NCBI GenBank assembly: GCA_963920635.1
Contig: OY987298.1
Location: 55,345,949 to 55,409,948 of the forward strand
Reading direction: 5' to 3'
DNA: 64,000 bases
Origin: Pseudeuparius sepicola
Lineage: Eukaryota; Arthropoda; Insecta; Coleoptera; Anthribidae
The translations under genes were made by a program, and so were the position numbers. Below the pieces are notes generated by a model that saw only the letters and a list, made by a program, of their open reading frames with translations, was not told where the DNA came from and did no database searches. Of this stretch, positions 11,451 through 22,346 are shown in pieces (within the stretch, counting starts at the first letter, position 1; each line of letters opens with the position of its first letter).

Positions 11451-12029
11451 TTCCAATGTTGAGATTCAGGAACGATTTTTGGCAAGCAACCTTATATATC
11501 AGTGTTTGGCAATAAAATTACCTTTACATATTTCAATAAACAAGCAGATGAATTGCTAGTATCAACCCACCTGTTTATACCTGGCAACCCGTTAATAAGG
11601 GACAGAAAAAGGTTGGCAACCTAGCTTTTGCATGTTCCTCATCCTTTGCACTTTCGATTGGTATTAAATTCATTTGGTAAGCAAGGGAATGCAAAATTAA
11701 AAAACAAATAAGGGTATCCATGAACAATTTTTTTGGGCAACCCATTTGCGATATATTTGTTTACATATTATGTTTGATAAAAAAAATACTTTTCAATCGG
11801 TAAGCAGGTGGGTGAAGGACGGCCTTAGTTCGGATCTTAGACTAATAGCAATCTTATAAGACTAACAGTAATCGAATACAAATAGCGTTCAACAGAGAGG
11901 ACCGACATGATGCATTGTGCAGGTGATAAGAGTTTCAAAATGGTTAAACACAATAATTTTGAAATTTAACAGAAACAATATAATCATCTTTTGTAGATAT
12001 ATAATAGGACGATATGGGGTAAAATTGTT

Positions 12030-12800
12030 ATGGGTTAATGAAAAAAGTTATTCTTCATAAAAACTCCTGCTTGTGCTCAAACGATTCAAAAGAAAAATAT
12101 GAGAAAAGCTAACAACACAGTACCTTTATGTGTAAAGATAATATGAAAAGTAATTAGCAAAATTTGTGGGGTTTTAAAAGACAGGGACTGGCAAACAATT
12201 TCACCTTTGATTTATTTTTGCTGATAACCTGCCTCTTTCACTTACATTTTTATTTAACATAATTTTTTATTCTTCATTTCTAATAAATTTGTTTAATTAT
12301 GAATCATGCATGGGTCTTATTTTATAGCGTAATGATATTCCCAAATTTAAAAAAGAAGTAATGAAATTGCTTCATCCAATTAAATATTTCTTTTATAATA
12401 GGGGGTAATTAGCAATTTTCGACAATTCCTCTTATACTATAAAGCTCTCAAAGAGCAATTCCGTTTACAGACAAACAGGGTTTTAATTTGTTTAGAAAAA
12501 AAAGTTAATTTACAGGAAATCATATTTTATAAGGGTGGAATTTTTTGCCAGTCCCTATACATTTAGGTATTTAGTCAAAATTTGGTATGGGGCGTATTTG
12601 TTCATACCCAACAACTTTTATTAATTACTTTTCATAGTATCTTTACACCTAAAGGTACTTTGTTATTAGCTTTTTTCATATTTTTCTAAATTCTGAAAAC
12701 CCAGTATATAAATCTGACAAAATAAGATGTTTTTGGCTTCTTTGAGCACAAGCAGGAGTTTTGTGAAGAATATATTTTTTTCATAAACCCATAAATAAAA
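12030..12800. repeat. Degenerate foldback with long arms
   Basis: Left-arm motifs (AACTCCTGCTTGTGCTC, AGTACCTTTATGTGTAAAGA, ACAGGGACTGGCA) recur in inverted order on the right (TGCCAGTCCCTATA, TCTTTACACCTAAAGG, GAGCACAAGCAGGAGTT). Arms are about 160-240 bp and diverged. No coding capacity is seen. Confidence 0.6.
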
Positions 12801-12860
12801 AAAGTTATGCTACTTTGGGAGTCAATCCATAGATACACTGTATGTAATCTCTGTTCAGAA

Positions 12861-12969
12861 ATGTTCATACCTACGTCACAACTCCCGTCCTTGTCTTACT
12901 AATGAGTGGATATCGCTCATATATTCACGAGTCAGACAAGGACGGGAGTGGTGACGTAGGTATGAACAT
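12861..12969. repeat. 109-bp near-perfect hairpin
   Basis: Arms of about 37 nt (ATGTTCATACCTACGTCAC ... TCCCGTCCTTGTCT) pair with only one or two mismatches. The loop is about 35 nt and holds smaller palindromic pieces (GATATCGCTCATATATTC). The arms contain TGACGTAGG, a CRE-like half site. It may be a tiny MITE or the terminus of the adjacent foldback, and it would form a miRNA-precursor-sized stem if transcribed. Confidence 0.6.
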
Positions 12970-13109
12970 TTGTTGAACAGCGTTTATAAGATAAATAAAT
13001 TATTGCTCGGTAGAGATGTGCCAGCGAATGAACCCAGGAGCATATGAATGTTCCTAAATGGATACATACGAATGTTTAAACCAAAATAGTGATGAATTGT
13101 CAGGATTTT

Positions 13110-13340
13110 TAAGTCCAAAACAAAATTTCCCCGTAATAAATGACATTTACCACATAGTCCACCGGAATTAGGAAAATTTTCCGACCACAAAAACTACAGC
13201 AACCTGACCGAGTGCAAAAGTTAGGTTTTGACAATGCAAAAAAAAGTTTTCACACAAAGTCGGCCACGGATTGGCACTCAGGAGGGGGTATGATAATGCA
13301 CAAATTTTCGTGCGTTTTTGCTGTTTTTTAGGTCAAAAAC
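13110..13340. repeat. Dispersed repeat, inverted relative to 21045-21255
   Basis: Blocks shared with the second copy in inverted or matching order are GTCCACCGGAATTAGG, AACTACAGCAACCT, GGCACTCAGGAGGGGG and AATGCACAAA. No coding capacity or clear termini could be assigned. Confidence 0.45.
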
Positions 13341-14345
13341 TGTAGCTCGGGAAATGTCCTATCAATCTATGTTACCGTCCTCTCCCATTAATTCTTGTTT
13401 CCGCTGCCAGAGCACGCGAAAATGTTTGAATATTCGTTTACTTTTTGTTTCTTTGCATTCAAATGCCCAATTTACTTGCTTTTATGGAATATAATGCATC
13501 AAAGTTGTAAAGAGATTTGTTTTGTCAATGTATATTTTGTGGATTTTGTATGAATCTACGTATATGGGCAATTATAAAAAAAAATATATTTTACCCCCTT
13601 TTCATCCAGGCTTGAATATACTGTGCCGTTTAAAGAATCCTATTTGTTATACATTTGCTAAATATATTTATATATAAAATATATGTATATAGTGTGTTTC
13701 ACTTCAAGTCGAGGCAATTCATTATATTTTTATTGGTTGACCGATTTTCAAAAACTTTTTTTTAAATATAGTACCTACTTCGAAAGATCTACAGTTGGAC
13801 ACTAATTTTTTTCAGATTCGTCTATTCCGTGACACTACGATCAAAATTAGACCCTCAAAAACTGCAAAAGTTCATTAGGCATTTTTTTAGAAAAAAATTA
13901 ATAGCACAGTCCTACTGACCATACCCGAAAACCGAAAACCCCACAAGTTTCATGGTCATGACTTATACTTATATGTGTAGAGTTGACAGTAGTAAATGCA
14001 ATATAAATTAACCTTATGGGGACTCTATCCGTTCCTCTATATAATTATAGCCTCTTTAAGGAGCAAATAGCATCTTCTTAAGAACTTTAGGCTTAACAAA
14101 GGCTGATTGGAGTATATAAAAATACTGTTATAAATACTGAAAATTTCTAAAGAATTCCTATAAAACACAAGAACTTTATTGTCACTGAGAGGAATAAACT
14201 AACCTATAAAAATTATACAAAGATTAGTTTCAGTTATCCCTGCCAGAATGCGGCACATATTGTCGAATAAATTAATAAATAACTGAAAAAGCTCAAATAT
14301 TCCAGTAGCTTTTACCGGAAGGTTAATTATAATTTAACAAAAATT
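13341..14345. other. Intronic sequence without recognised feature
   Basis: AT-rich sequence of RFX intron 4. A stretch near 13700-13900 resembles generic mariner-type repeat debris (GGTTGACCGATTTTCAAAAAC), but no boundaries were found. Confidence 0.3.
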
Positions 14346-14690
14346 TTATAATCCAACCATAATCTGCTCTTCCATGACATTGTTAAAATCAGCTGGTTCT
14401 TCTTGTCCTATTTCCTTTCTTTTTTTTATTAACCTTTCCCCTTCAACATCTGTATCTAAATCTGTACCACCACTTTTCGTCATTGCATAAGAATAAAAAG
14501 TGTCCCTATTTTTTGTGCATGATTGTCTAAGCCACCCTTCTTTTGGCTTAGATTTGGGATTTCTTAGAAGTTGCTGAAGCACAGACACTTTTTTTTCATT
14601 GGGCCAATAAAGGATATTATTATTTTTCCATGAGGCAGGAACTACTGACAACAGCGATAGCCGGGTTCTTTTGTTTGGACAATTTTAAAC
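14346..14690 (-). pseudogene. Exon of an insect repeat protein (DUF4806-like N-terminus)
   Basis: The frame reads RLSLLSVVPASWKNNNILYW, then PNEKKVSVLQQL, a KPKEGWLRQSC segment, FYSYAMTKSGGTDLDTDVEG and a basic ERLIKKRKE tail, ending at a stop. The order SVVP..W, YWP, then W and a Tyr-rich segment and T/S-D plus a basic stretch recalls a widely amplified insect protein type whose N-terminal domain precedes DUF4806. That label is from memory and tentative. A weak acceptor lies near 14680. No second exon was found nearby, so this is probably an isolated, transposon-derived copy. Confidence 0.45.
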
Positions 14691-14699
14691 ATTACTTCT

Positions 14700-15894
14700 T
14701 TGGATGCAAACACATGGGGGGAATAATACCTATAAAAGTTTCACACATTTGCAGGTTAGACAAGTGCAAGTGCTATAAGGTTCTCATAGGTTTTAGACGG
14801 TTTTATAACTAATTGGTTTATAGATAGTAGCACTAAAAGTTATATAGAATAGAATCAAATTTTAAAACTTCCCCGCTAGCTCTGTAAAATCAACTATCTT
14901 ACTGTTGTTCTTAGGCCACTCAGAGTTTTAAAATATTACCAATATTTATAAAAAGTTTCCGCAAGGTGTAATATACCACTTAAAAAATTTGTAACAGTTC
15001 GGTTATAAAACTTAGTTATTCTCCACCAGTTTTAGGCCGCCATTTTCTGGGCCTTATCTGGAAATTTTAGATATGAAAAATCCTAATTTTTAAATTTACA
15101 CAAAGTATGACACAACCTCGGACACAACAAATGAATTCCCAATTCCACTTAGTAATTATCTAAAGTTGGTTTTGTATTAATTGAAAGATTTAAAATTTTT
15201 TAAATTCATGAATGAAATCTAAAAGAAAGCATTAATTTTTGCTTCTTTTGGAGGCCCATTAGTTTTCTGGAGGTATTTGTATTAAGTTTACAGAAAATCC
15301 AAAGCCGCATAGAAAATTTTACTCACTACAGCACAAACAATAAAATACTTAAAAATATGTATTAGATACCGTGTGCGTACCTCATCACTTGCACCTAGTG
15401 AGACATTGTATTTGATTATGAGTGTCACAGTCTTGTGTAGTCACTTCTATACAAACAATAAATTTTTCAGTAAAAAAAGAAAGAGAGCAACACATGGAAA
15501 GGGACGTCTGTCTTTATTACTATTACTAGCTTGATTAGGGGTCACATAAGCCATCAACTCCCACGATTTCATGGCTTTGCGTTATACTGGGCGTTTACAA
15601 TATAAATACAAAAAAATCGTTTTTTCTCTTGGTGTCTTTTTTACATTTTTTCTCTATACTTTTAACTTATGCCTATTAAAAAACACAAACAATATTAAAT
15701 TTTAGAAAGTATTTCGCCTAAAGAAGGTCGTAATATCACAACCCATGCCTGTCAAATTTGGCATTTAATATTATATGTTGGGAAAAATAGGGTTTGCCTT
15801 GGAAATATCGGAACTAATTGAGAAAATGTGTTCGTCTCGTATTATTGTGCCTCTAGGCCAATTTACAGAAGGATATCAGAATCTTTGCTTTTCT
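14700..15894. other. Intronic sequence without recognised feature
   Basis: RFX intron 4. No exon or element with clear ends was seen. Confidence 0.3.
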
Positions 15895-15997
15895 TATAGT
15901 GGATATCACGATTAATGATCCCTGCGTCACAATGGTCGACAATAGAAATTACATTACATTATAGACATAGGGATCAAGATTCGTGTTATCCACTATA
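15895..15997. repeat. 103-bp palindromic mini-element
   Basis: TATAGTGGATATCACGATTA at the left and TCGTGTTATCCACTATA at the right form arms of about 30 nt that extend to ATGATCCCT/AGGGATCA. The loop contains ACAATGGTCGACAATAG. The ends TATAGTG/CACTATA fit a TA-targeting MITE reduced to its termini. Confidence 0.6.
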
Positions 15998-16138
15998 CTT
16001 GATATTCCTGGAATATGAGTGTGTTTTATGTAAAAATATTACAACACTGTAATTACAATTTTAATTTTTTCCAATTGTTAATAACAATTTTATATATTTT
16101 ATAAATTTACCAACATTAGGAAATAAAGATTAGAATAC

Positions 16139-16696
16139 TTTTTCTTGAAATCGGCAGTGAAGTGTCTCAAAATCGTCATTAAAAGTTAAAAGCTCATAAA
16201 TCGGCACTGAAGTAGCCCATTATTGTACAATTTTTTCAAAGGGTGACCCTTGACGAGATGTAAACATCAAATGTTAGACGGGGAGCCATCGCCCGTCAAA
16301 AGTGACCAAATATTCAAAACCCGCCCAATAAAGGACCATTTAACTTTTCGTACACATTGCGACATTATTACCTATAGCAGCGCAATCTTTCAGTATAAAT
16401 ATTTTAGTAGGTTTGAATATCAATCTATTTTTCATGGAGGCAGCACAACAGGCAGCAGTTTGAAGTTTCTGTTGGGAAGTGCCATGCCTCGTCATACTTG
16501 TCCTAGATAGAGCGATCGTCAAAGTTGAAGCAATGCCCCCCGCAGTAGTTCATGGACGGGTGATCCCTTCTGATTATTTTTTGCCTAATAAAACATTTTT
16601 TCTGATTTATTTGCCTCGGCCAGAGACCTAGGCAACTAAATTCCACATGAGTCATAAAAAGTTAAACTTCAGTGCCTTGGTACATAAATAACTATT
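16139..16696 (+). repeat. 5S-related repeat family, copy C
   Basis: It runs from CTTTTTCTTGAAATCGG to GGTACATAAATAACTATT. The 5S-like block at 16512-16566 is more decayed (AAGTTGAAGCAATGCCC then GGACGGGTGATCC). The left arm of the terminal hairpin is missing. Confidence 0.7.
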
Positions 16697-16804
16697 ATTT
16701 GCCAATATCACTAAAATTTGAAATTTTACAGTTTGAAAGTAAGTTACAAAAATTAACTTATAAATGTATTCAATTTGAATAAAATATTTATAGCTGCTTT
16801 ATGG

Positions 16805-16895
16805 AACTGTCAAAAAATTTCCGCTATAATCACCTCCTGCTGCCTACTTAGTGCAAATGAGAATATTTCCGGAAATTTTTTGAGTTGCCATGACA
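16805..16895. repeat. Short inverted repeat
   Basis: AACTGTCAAAAAATTTCCG and CGGAAATTTTTTGAGTT flank about 55 nt. Origin unknown. Confidence 0.4.
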
Positions 16896-17134
16896 ACGAA
16901 ACAAAAAATCAGCCTCTTGCAGGGTAAATTTTTCGTATTGCCATTAAATTTGAAAAGCAAAAAAAAAGGCACGGCCAAGGTTAGTTTATAGGAAGGTTAG
17001 GACATATTCCCCCAATCCTAAACAAAACCAAAGGCAGTCCCTTTGCACTGGCAACATCGCGCGACGGTGGCGCTCTCACCAGCTGGCCTTCAGCTTGATG
17101 CCAATTAGTCTAAGAGCCAGTGAAAGGCAGACTG

Positions 17135-17525
17135 TATGTATTTTACCAAAGATGAAATTTTTCTCGGTGACCCTCCTATACCTACCATACATGATGTGGA
17201 GAGTCACTAAGCCGAAAGCGGGTAGCCATAGCGTCACTCAGGTAAGACAGGTATAAAAATCCGACGAACTTCAAAAGTATTTTACCAAAGCTGCCGTTTG
17301 GATATTTTAAAGTATTTAATTATTACTCTACAATAATGCAATGGCAGACACTTTGGCCGGTTGTAACCTTATGGCAGACGTTTTTGAAAATTTGAAAAAA
17401 TAAAAATTTCAAAAGTATTTTACCAAAGCTGATTTTTATATACATTATTTATCGTAGTATTACAAGCTTAGTTTTAACACGGCAGACGTTTTCTCCCGTT
17501 GTAACATCCCGGCAGACGGCAAACA
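17135..17525. repeat. Three degenerate tandem units of about 138 bp
   Basis: TATTTTACCAAAG recurs with the same spacing (near 17141, 17280 and 17418), each time followed by GATG or GCTG. The motif GGCAGAC recurs five times within or beside the units. No coding frame spans them. The array is short and diverged, so its function is unknown. Confidence 0.5.
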
Positions 17526-18193
17526 AAGTCAAACAGTATTCACTCGTACATCTAAAATATTTGGATACAAACGCATATATTATAAAAAAAGAAAGGAAGG
17601 ATATCATTGACTGTTGTAAAAGTGTTTTATAAGGAAGATGACTCGGTAATAAAAAAAATTAATGGGCTCGTATACTTCAGACAAAAATATTAATTTTTTT
17701 TATCTATCGGTAGAAAATGAGAAAAAAATCGACCCGAGTCTTTCATTTTTTTCATATTTGCTTTAGATTTGCTGTAATTTTATAAATAATACTTTCTTGC
17801 CAAAAGTTCTGACATAGTTGCCCTTCCTTATACAAGGGGTATTTAATAAATTTTACTGGAATTCTGATATAGTTTGTTAGCATATTATGGTATTATTAAA
17901 TACCTGTTGTAACTTTTATTAAAAGAATTTATTATTGTGAATATCTTTCAATATAATTTCAATGCAGATCATGGTAATTAACAAAAATATTATCATTAAA
18001 TTAATACATTCTATATGACCCTGGTCGCCAGGTAAATGGCCATGCAAGTTTTGCAATACTGCTTATTTACGACGATTCATTTGACACTCAACGTTTGACG
18101 TGTGAGAACTTACATATACAGTTCAAATTTGCACTGCAAGTTTGTGTTATTATTTGAATAGTCTTTTACATAGCAAATCGAACTTTTCAAAGT

Positions 18194-18358
18194 ATGGAGC
18201 AAGGATTAGTGAAGGCGACATCGGACAATCTGCCATATTATGTGGAATTGGAAATGGTGTGTTCGTTTATTAAACTCGGGGGGACCTCGGAGGATCGGCC
18301 ATGCTGCGGCTTTGCCGCCGCGATGTTCGCCCGCTTCGCGGAAAATATCACTTTATGA
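18194..18358 (+). CDS. Short ORF, transposon-protein-like N-terminus with GC-rich tail
   Basis: The ATG opens MEQGLVKATSDNLPYYVELE, followed by MVCSFIKLGG, then SEDRPCC and a Phe/Ala-rich end; the total is 54 residues before TGA. The first 30 residues resemble N-termini of amplified insect transposon proteins (KAT..NLP pattern), but this is a recollection, not a search result. The last 75 bases are strikingly GC-rich with small palindromes (GCGGCTTTGCCGC) in AT-rich surroundings, so the tail may be an insertion that ended the original frame. A GTGTGT following the first 21 codons could instead be a splice donor. Confidence 0.35.
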   Translation: MEQGLVKATSDNLPYYVELEMVCSFIKLGGTSEDRPCCGFAAAMFARFAENITL

Positions 18359-18496
18359 ATTATTATTCAAACTTTACTATAAAAAGGTAACCAATTAGGG
18401 AAAGAATGAACATAACATAATTTACAGTTTATTGAGCAATAATTTACAAAACAACTTAACTATTTAACTTAAATATATTTCATAAAATTAAAGGCC

Positions 18497-18727
18497 TCAC
18501 ACAATAACCATTATGTGATCTAAAAGGTATATTAATTGATGGTTTACCCTCGAATGTATATTGAGCGTTGCAAATTCTCGAATTCGTCTTATTATCCTCT
18601 CTACATGAATTGGAAGGGAAGCAATTCGTTTGCTTTTTATGTTGCGCTGAGGCACAAATTCCTTTTTCAAGATAATCTTGCTTCCCACAGTTTTGAAGAA
18701 CATCCAATTCTTACCATCAGGCTCAAG
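18497..18727 (-). pseudogene. THAP/DDE transposase, second exon (internally shrunken)
   Basis: After acceptor TTTTTTTTAG the frame reads LEPDGKNWMFFKTVG and ILKKEFVP, which matches the C-terminal end of a THAP zinc-finger domain (the DMENYM..MG region and terminal VP). It then jumps directly to KRIASLPIHVERIIRRIREF and LLDHIMVIV, the C-terminal block of DDE_Tnp_4-type transposases. The catalytic DDE core that should lie between them is missing, so the element has lost most of its transposase. The frame stops at 18497 (TGA), just where a conserved Leu-Asn block is expected. It joins the upstream exon (19083-19265) in phase 0. Confidence 0.6.
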
Positions 18728-19082
18728 CTAAAAAAAAGAAAAATGTATCTTACTATTCTTATACAAAAATAATTATTGCAATAAAAGTTGCTCGATTAAA
18801 GAGTAGGTAAGTAAGAACTTAAATATGAAATAAAATTTTGAATTTATAATGAAAATAATTGATTTACGAGTACAATAATATAAACTATAAATACTTAATA
18901 TTATTATAAACTTTTAATCTCTATATTAGGTAATAAAAATTATTAACAGGGGTTATTTTGAGGTTTATTACATTCAGGTAGATGTAGTCTTATAACCCCA
19001 AGACAGTAAGTAAGTATTAAAAAAAGAAGTAAAAATGCTTCAAACTACTTATGTATCTATAACAGTTCTAATATGTACTTAC

Positions 19083-19265
19083 GTTGAAATGGTCTTCGCA
19101 ACAATACAAAAACGTTTTCTTCATTGGAAGGCCAACTGTTTCCAACCACCGTTTTCGGCGAATTTCGTCGGTGTGGATAAAAACAATTTTCCAGAGTTTC
19201 TGCTGGAGTTTTCACAAGAGGGAACGAACAACCTCCATGACTATTATAACGACGCGCAAACTAGT
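19083..19265 (-). pseudogene. THAP zinc-finger exon
   Basis: The frame RRKRWLETVGLPMKK..YCCEDHFN ends at a strong donor (GTAAGT). It contains the invariant Trp and the second half of the C2CH metal site (C-x2-H) of THAP DNA-binding domains. The first half (SFP-type block with the N-terminal Cys pair) appears in another frame (YNSHGGCSFPL), so at least one frameshift is present. With the 18497-18727 exon it forms a two-exon THAP transposase remnant. Confidence 0.6.
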
Positions 19266-19269
19266 AAAT

Positions 19270-19710
19270 AACTAAAGATCACTTGCTTATTTTCTGCTAA
19301 CGCATTGGGCAAAGGGCTGATAATCTTCGCAGGTAGAAACGTTTTCAGACAACTATTGATAGTTTGATAGCGGTTGTATTTATAAAGGTTAACAGGCCAT
19401 GTCAGGTTATTTTATTTGACGGACGACGAAGAAGGAGAAGACGACGTTGCCGGTTCTTAAATTAATGCTAACTACCTCACAGTCATTTCATTACATATTC
19501 AACTCAATTTTGCAACTAAACTACCGCGAAAAAAATTTTTGCTTTAGTGTTTCCGGACGTTTAAAGGCGATATCTAGCCATTGCAAAAATAAAAAAAATG
19601 TGGTATACAAGCCCATTATAAAAATTAAGATATTAAAAATAAAATGGAAGGTTTTATTGATAGTTTTTATTCTTTTGAGTCAAATTATAAATTCAGCAAT
19701 GGATAACAAT
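19270..19710. other. Intronic sequence without recognised feature
   Basis: No exon or repeat boundary was recognised. Confidence 0.3.
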
Positions 19711-20392
19711 TTTTTGCTTGAAATCGGCAGTGGAGTGTCTCAAAATCGTCATTAAAAGCTTATAAATCAGCACTGAAGTATGCCATTATTGTACGATTTT
19801 TTCAATAAGTAGGCATTGGCGAGATGTAAACATTAAACGTCAGACGCGGAGCCATCGCCCGTCAAAAGTAACCAAATATTCAAAACCCGGCCAATAAAGG
19901 CCCATTTAACTTTTCGTACACATTGCGCAATCTTTCAGTATAAATATTTTAGTAGGTTTGAATATCAATAGATTTGTTATGGAGGCTGCACAACAATCAG
20001 CAGTTTGGTTTTTCTGTTCGAAGGCACCGCGTCTTGTCAGACGTGACCTAGGTAGAGCGATCGTCAAAGTCAAGCAACGCCGCTCGCAGTTGGTTCATGG
20101 ACGGGTGATCCCGTATGATTATTTTCTTGCCTAATAAAATTTTTTTTTTCCGATTTCAAAAAAATACAAGGTAAAACTTTCCTTTGGTGTATGTCTGCCC
20201 CGATTTTTTTGAAATTTTGGCTACCCCCCTATTTTCGAGGTCCCTGAACACGAATCTGACCTCAGTTTTCTGCACTGCATTTCTTTTTATGACTCATGTG
20301 GTTTATTTGCCTCGGCCAGAGGCCTCGGCAACTAAATTCCACATGAGTCATAAAAAGTCGAACTTCAGTGTCTTGGTACATAAATAACTATT
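19711..20392 (+). repeat. 5S-related repeat family, copy D
   Basis: Its 5S-like block at 20057-20110 includes AAGTCAAGCAACGCCG and GGACGGGTGATCC. Between the core and the terminal hairpin, about 110 bp of foreign sequence (near 20168-20280) replaces the usual GTACCTCGGCACTGAAG arm. Confidence 0.75.
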
Positions 20393-20440
20393 ACTCAATT
20401 CAAATCTATATTATTTCATATTTTTACAGATTATTTTCTT

Positions 20441-20701
20441 TTATTCATCAGTCTCATCTTCGGAATCATTTCCAACTTCACATGACTCATCACCTATAGA
20501 GTCAGCTTCTGTAAAATGAAGTTTAGATTTGTTAAGTGAGCCAAGCACATTTAAAATAGAATATATCATAATAAAATTGCCTGGAATATCCATGATGAAA
20601 TCACTGATAAAACACGGAAGTTGATCTCCCTCAAACCACTTGAAAACATATATGAGTTGGATTGCTCCACCCAACCACATTCCAGTGGATTCAAGATTCA
20701 A
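20441..20701 (-). pseudogene. Unrecognised ORF ending GNDSEDETDE
   Basis: The 86-codon frame starts NLESTGMWLGGAIQLIYVFK and ends in an acidic tail. I do not recognise the family. Its last 30 or so bases recur in inverted orientation at about 20988-21030, where they again encode GNDSEDETDE and a stop. The ORF lies between two oppositely oriented 5S-related repeats. Confidence 0.35.
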
Positions 20702-20984
20702 TATAGTATGGCCTTCCTGGGAAGCATTTCTCCAAATAATGGAAATGTAGTGAGCTCTTAAAAATTGCTGGTAAAGTTCACTTTTGCATGGTGGTATCGA
20801 GCTCGCGTAAAATTTTTTTTTTTTATTAAAGTTCTAATTAATATCTGTATAGCTTTGTAGCTACTGACTAAAAGTTGGATAAAAGTTGGAACCTGCAATC
20901 ATCCACGTCCTTACAATTTTTAGTGTTATCCATGTGGCAAGTAAATTTTTGAATAATGTTAAACAGCTCCTGTAACCGGTGTTA

Positions 20985-21030
20985 ATCAGCCTCTGGGAAT
21001 GACTCCGAAGATGAGACTGACGAATAATAA
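20985..21030 (+). repeat. Inverted copy of the acidic ORF tail
   Basis: SASGNDSEDETDE-stop is encoded here on the plus strand and matches the end of the minus-strand ORF at 20441. An acceptor-like TTAATCAG precedes it. The two copies point away from each other. Confidence 0.5.
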
Positions 21031-21044
21031 AATGCGAAAAAACA

Positions 21045-21255
21045 CGACAATGCGTGCATTTTCATTCCCCCTCCTGAGAGCCAAGCCCTGGATGACTTTG
21101 CATGTGAACATTCTTTTTTGCAATGCCAATATCTACCTTTTCCACCAGGTTAGGTTGCTGTAGTTTTTGCAGTTGTTAAAACATGCTTTTGACGTCTAAT
21201 TCCGGTGGACTAACATGGTTACCACCATTTTCCTGATCCTAATAGATGTTAAATT
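21045..21255. repeat. Dispersed repeat, second copy of 13110-13340
   Basis: It shares GGTTGCTGTAGTTTTTG, TAATTCCGGTGGAC and CCCCTCCTGAG with the first copy, in inverted orientation. Confidence 0.45.
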
Positions 21256-21364
21256 TTTTCAGTTAATTCAAATATCACTTAGTTGGTATTGCCGGAAACG
21301 ACTTTTCATTCAAAATTCAAAATAGCAAAAAAAACAATGCACGTGGTACTTTAAGGGCACATAA

Positions 21365-21979
21365 TAGTTATTTATGTACCAAGGCACTGAAGTTCAACTT
21401 TTTATGACTCATGTGGAGTTTAGTTGCTGAGGCCTCTGGCCGAGGCAAATAAACCACATGAGTCATAAAAAGAACTTCAGTGCCGAGGTACATATTATAT
21501 TTTTCTTGAAATCGGAAAAAGAAATGTTTTATTAGGCAAGAAAATAATAATAAGGGATCACCCGTCCACGAACCGACTACGCGCGGCCTTGCTTGACTTT
21601 ACCGATCGCTCTACCTAGGACAAGTATAATGATGTACGGCACCTTCTGACAGAAAAACCAAACTGCTGCTTCTTGTGCAGCCTACACAACAAATCTATTG
21701 ATTTTCAAATTTACTAAAATATGTATACTGAAGGATTGCGCTTCTATAGGAAACAATTTCGCAATGTGTACGAAAAGTTAAATGAGCCTTTATCGGCCGG
21801 GTTTTGAATATTTGGTCACTTTTGACGGGCGATTTCTCCGCATCTGACGTTTGATGTTTACATCTCGCCAAGGCCTACTTATTGAAAAAATCGTACAATA
21901 ATGGGCTACATTATTGTACGATTTCTGTGCTTTTAATGACGATTTTGGGACATTTTAATGCCGATTTCAAGAAAAAATA
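21365..21979 (-). repeat. 5S-related repeat family, copy E (inverted)
   Basis: Complete copy with both hairpin arms and a clear 5S-like block (21555-21610 on the reverse strand). Together with copy D it makes a 2.3-kb inverted repeat. Confidence 0.8.
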
Positions 21980-22223
21980 TTTCCAGGGAGCAAACATACC
22001 GGGTGGAAACCCATTTCTATTGTAAAGTAACATAATATTAAAGCATTCTTTATCCAAAAAAAATATGGAAGAAATGATTTCACCAAAATCAGTTAATTTT
22101 TGTGGATTGGGGATAGACACAAAATGCAAAAACATTATTTTGGTTCATATATTGATGGACACAAATACTAAGCTCAACTAAGGTGATTGCCAAAACAAGA
22201 CACCTAAAAGTCGAAATAGTATA

Positions 22224-22346
22224 TTTCATTACGAGTCTGGAAATAAAGATTTTTCCGTGCGCGCGTGACAAATTCCCGTGTGAGGCGCAGCCGAACACGG
22301 GAAGTCATGCAAGCACGGAAAAATCTATTTCTGGACGTGTAATGAA
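22224..22346. repeat. GC-containing hairpin
   Basis: TTCATTACGAGTCTGGAAAT and ATTTCTGGACGTGTAATGAA enclose further pairing arms (ATTTTTCCGTGC/GCACGGAAAAAT and CCCGTGT/ACACGGG). The arms total about 50 bp. Probably a MITE terminus. Confidence 0.55.

Noticed and set aside
18300..18350. Bacterial DNA or lateral transfer suggested by the GC-rich patch
   Set aside because: The patch is only about 75 bp and palindromic; nothing bacterial is encoded around it.
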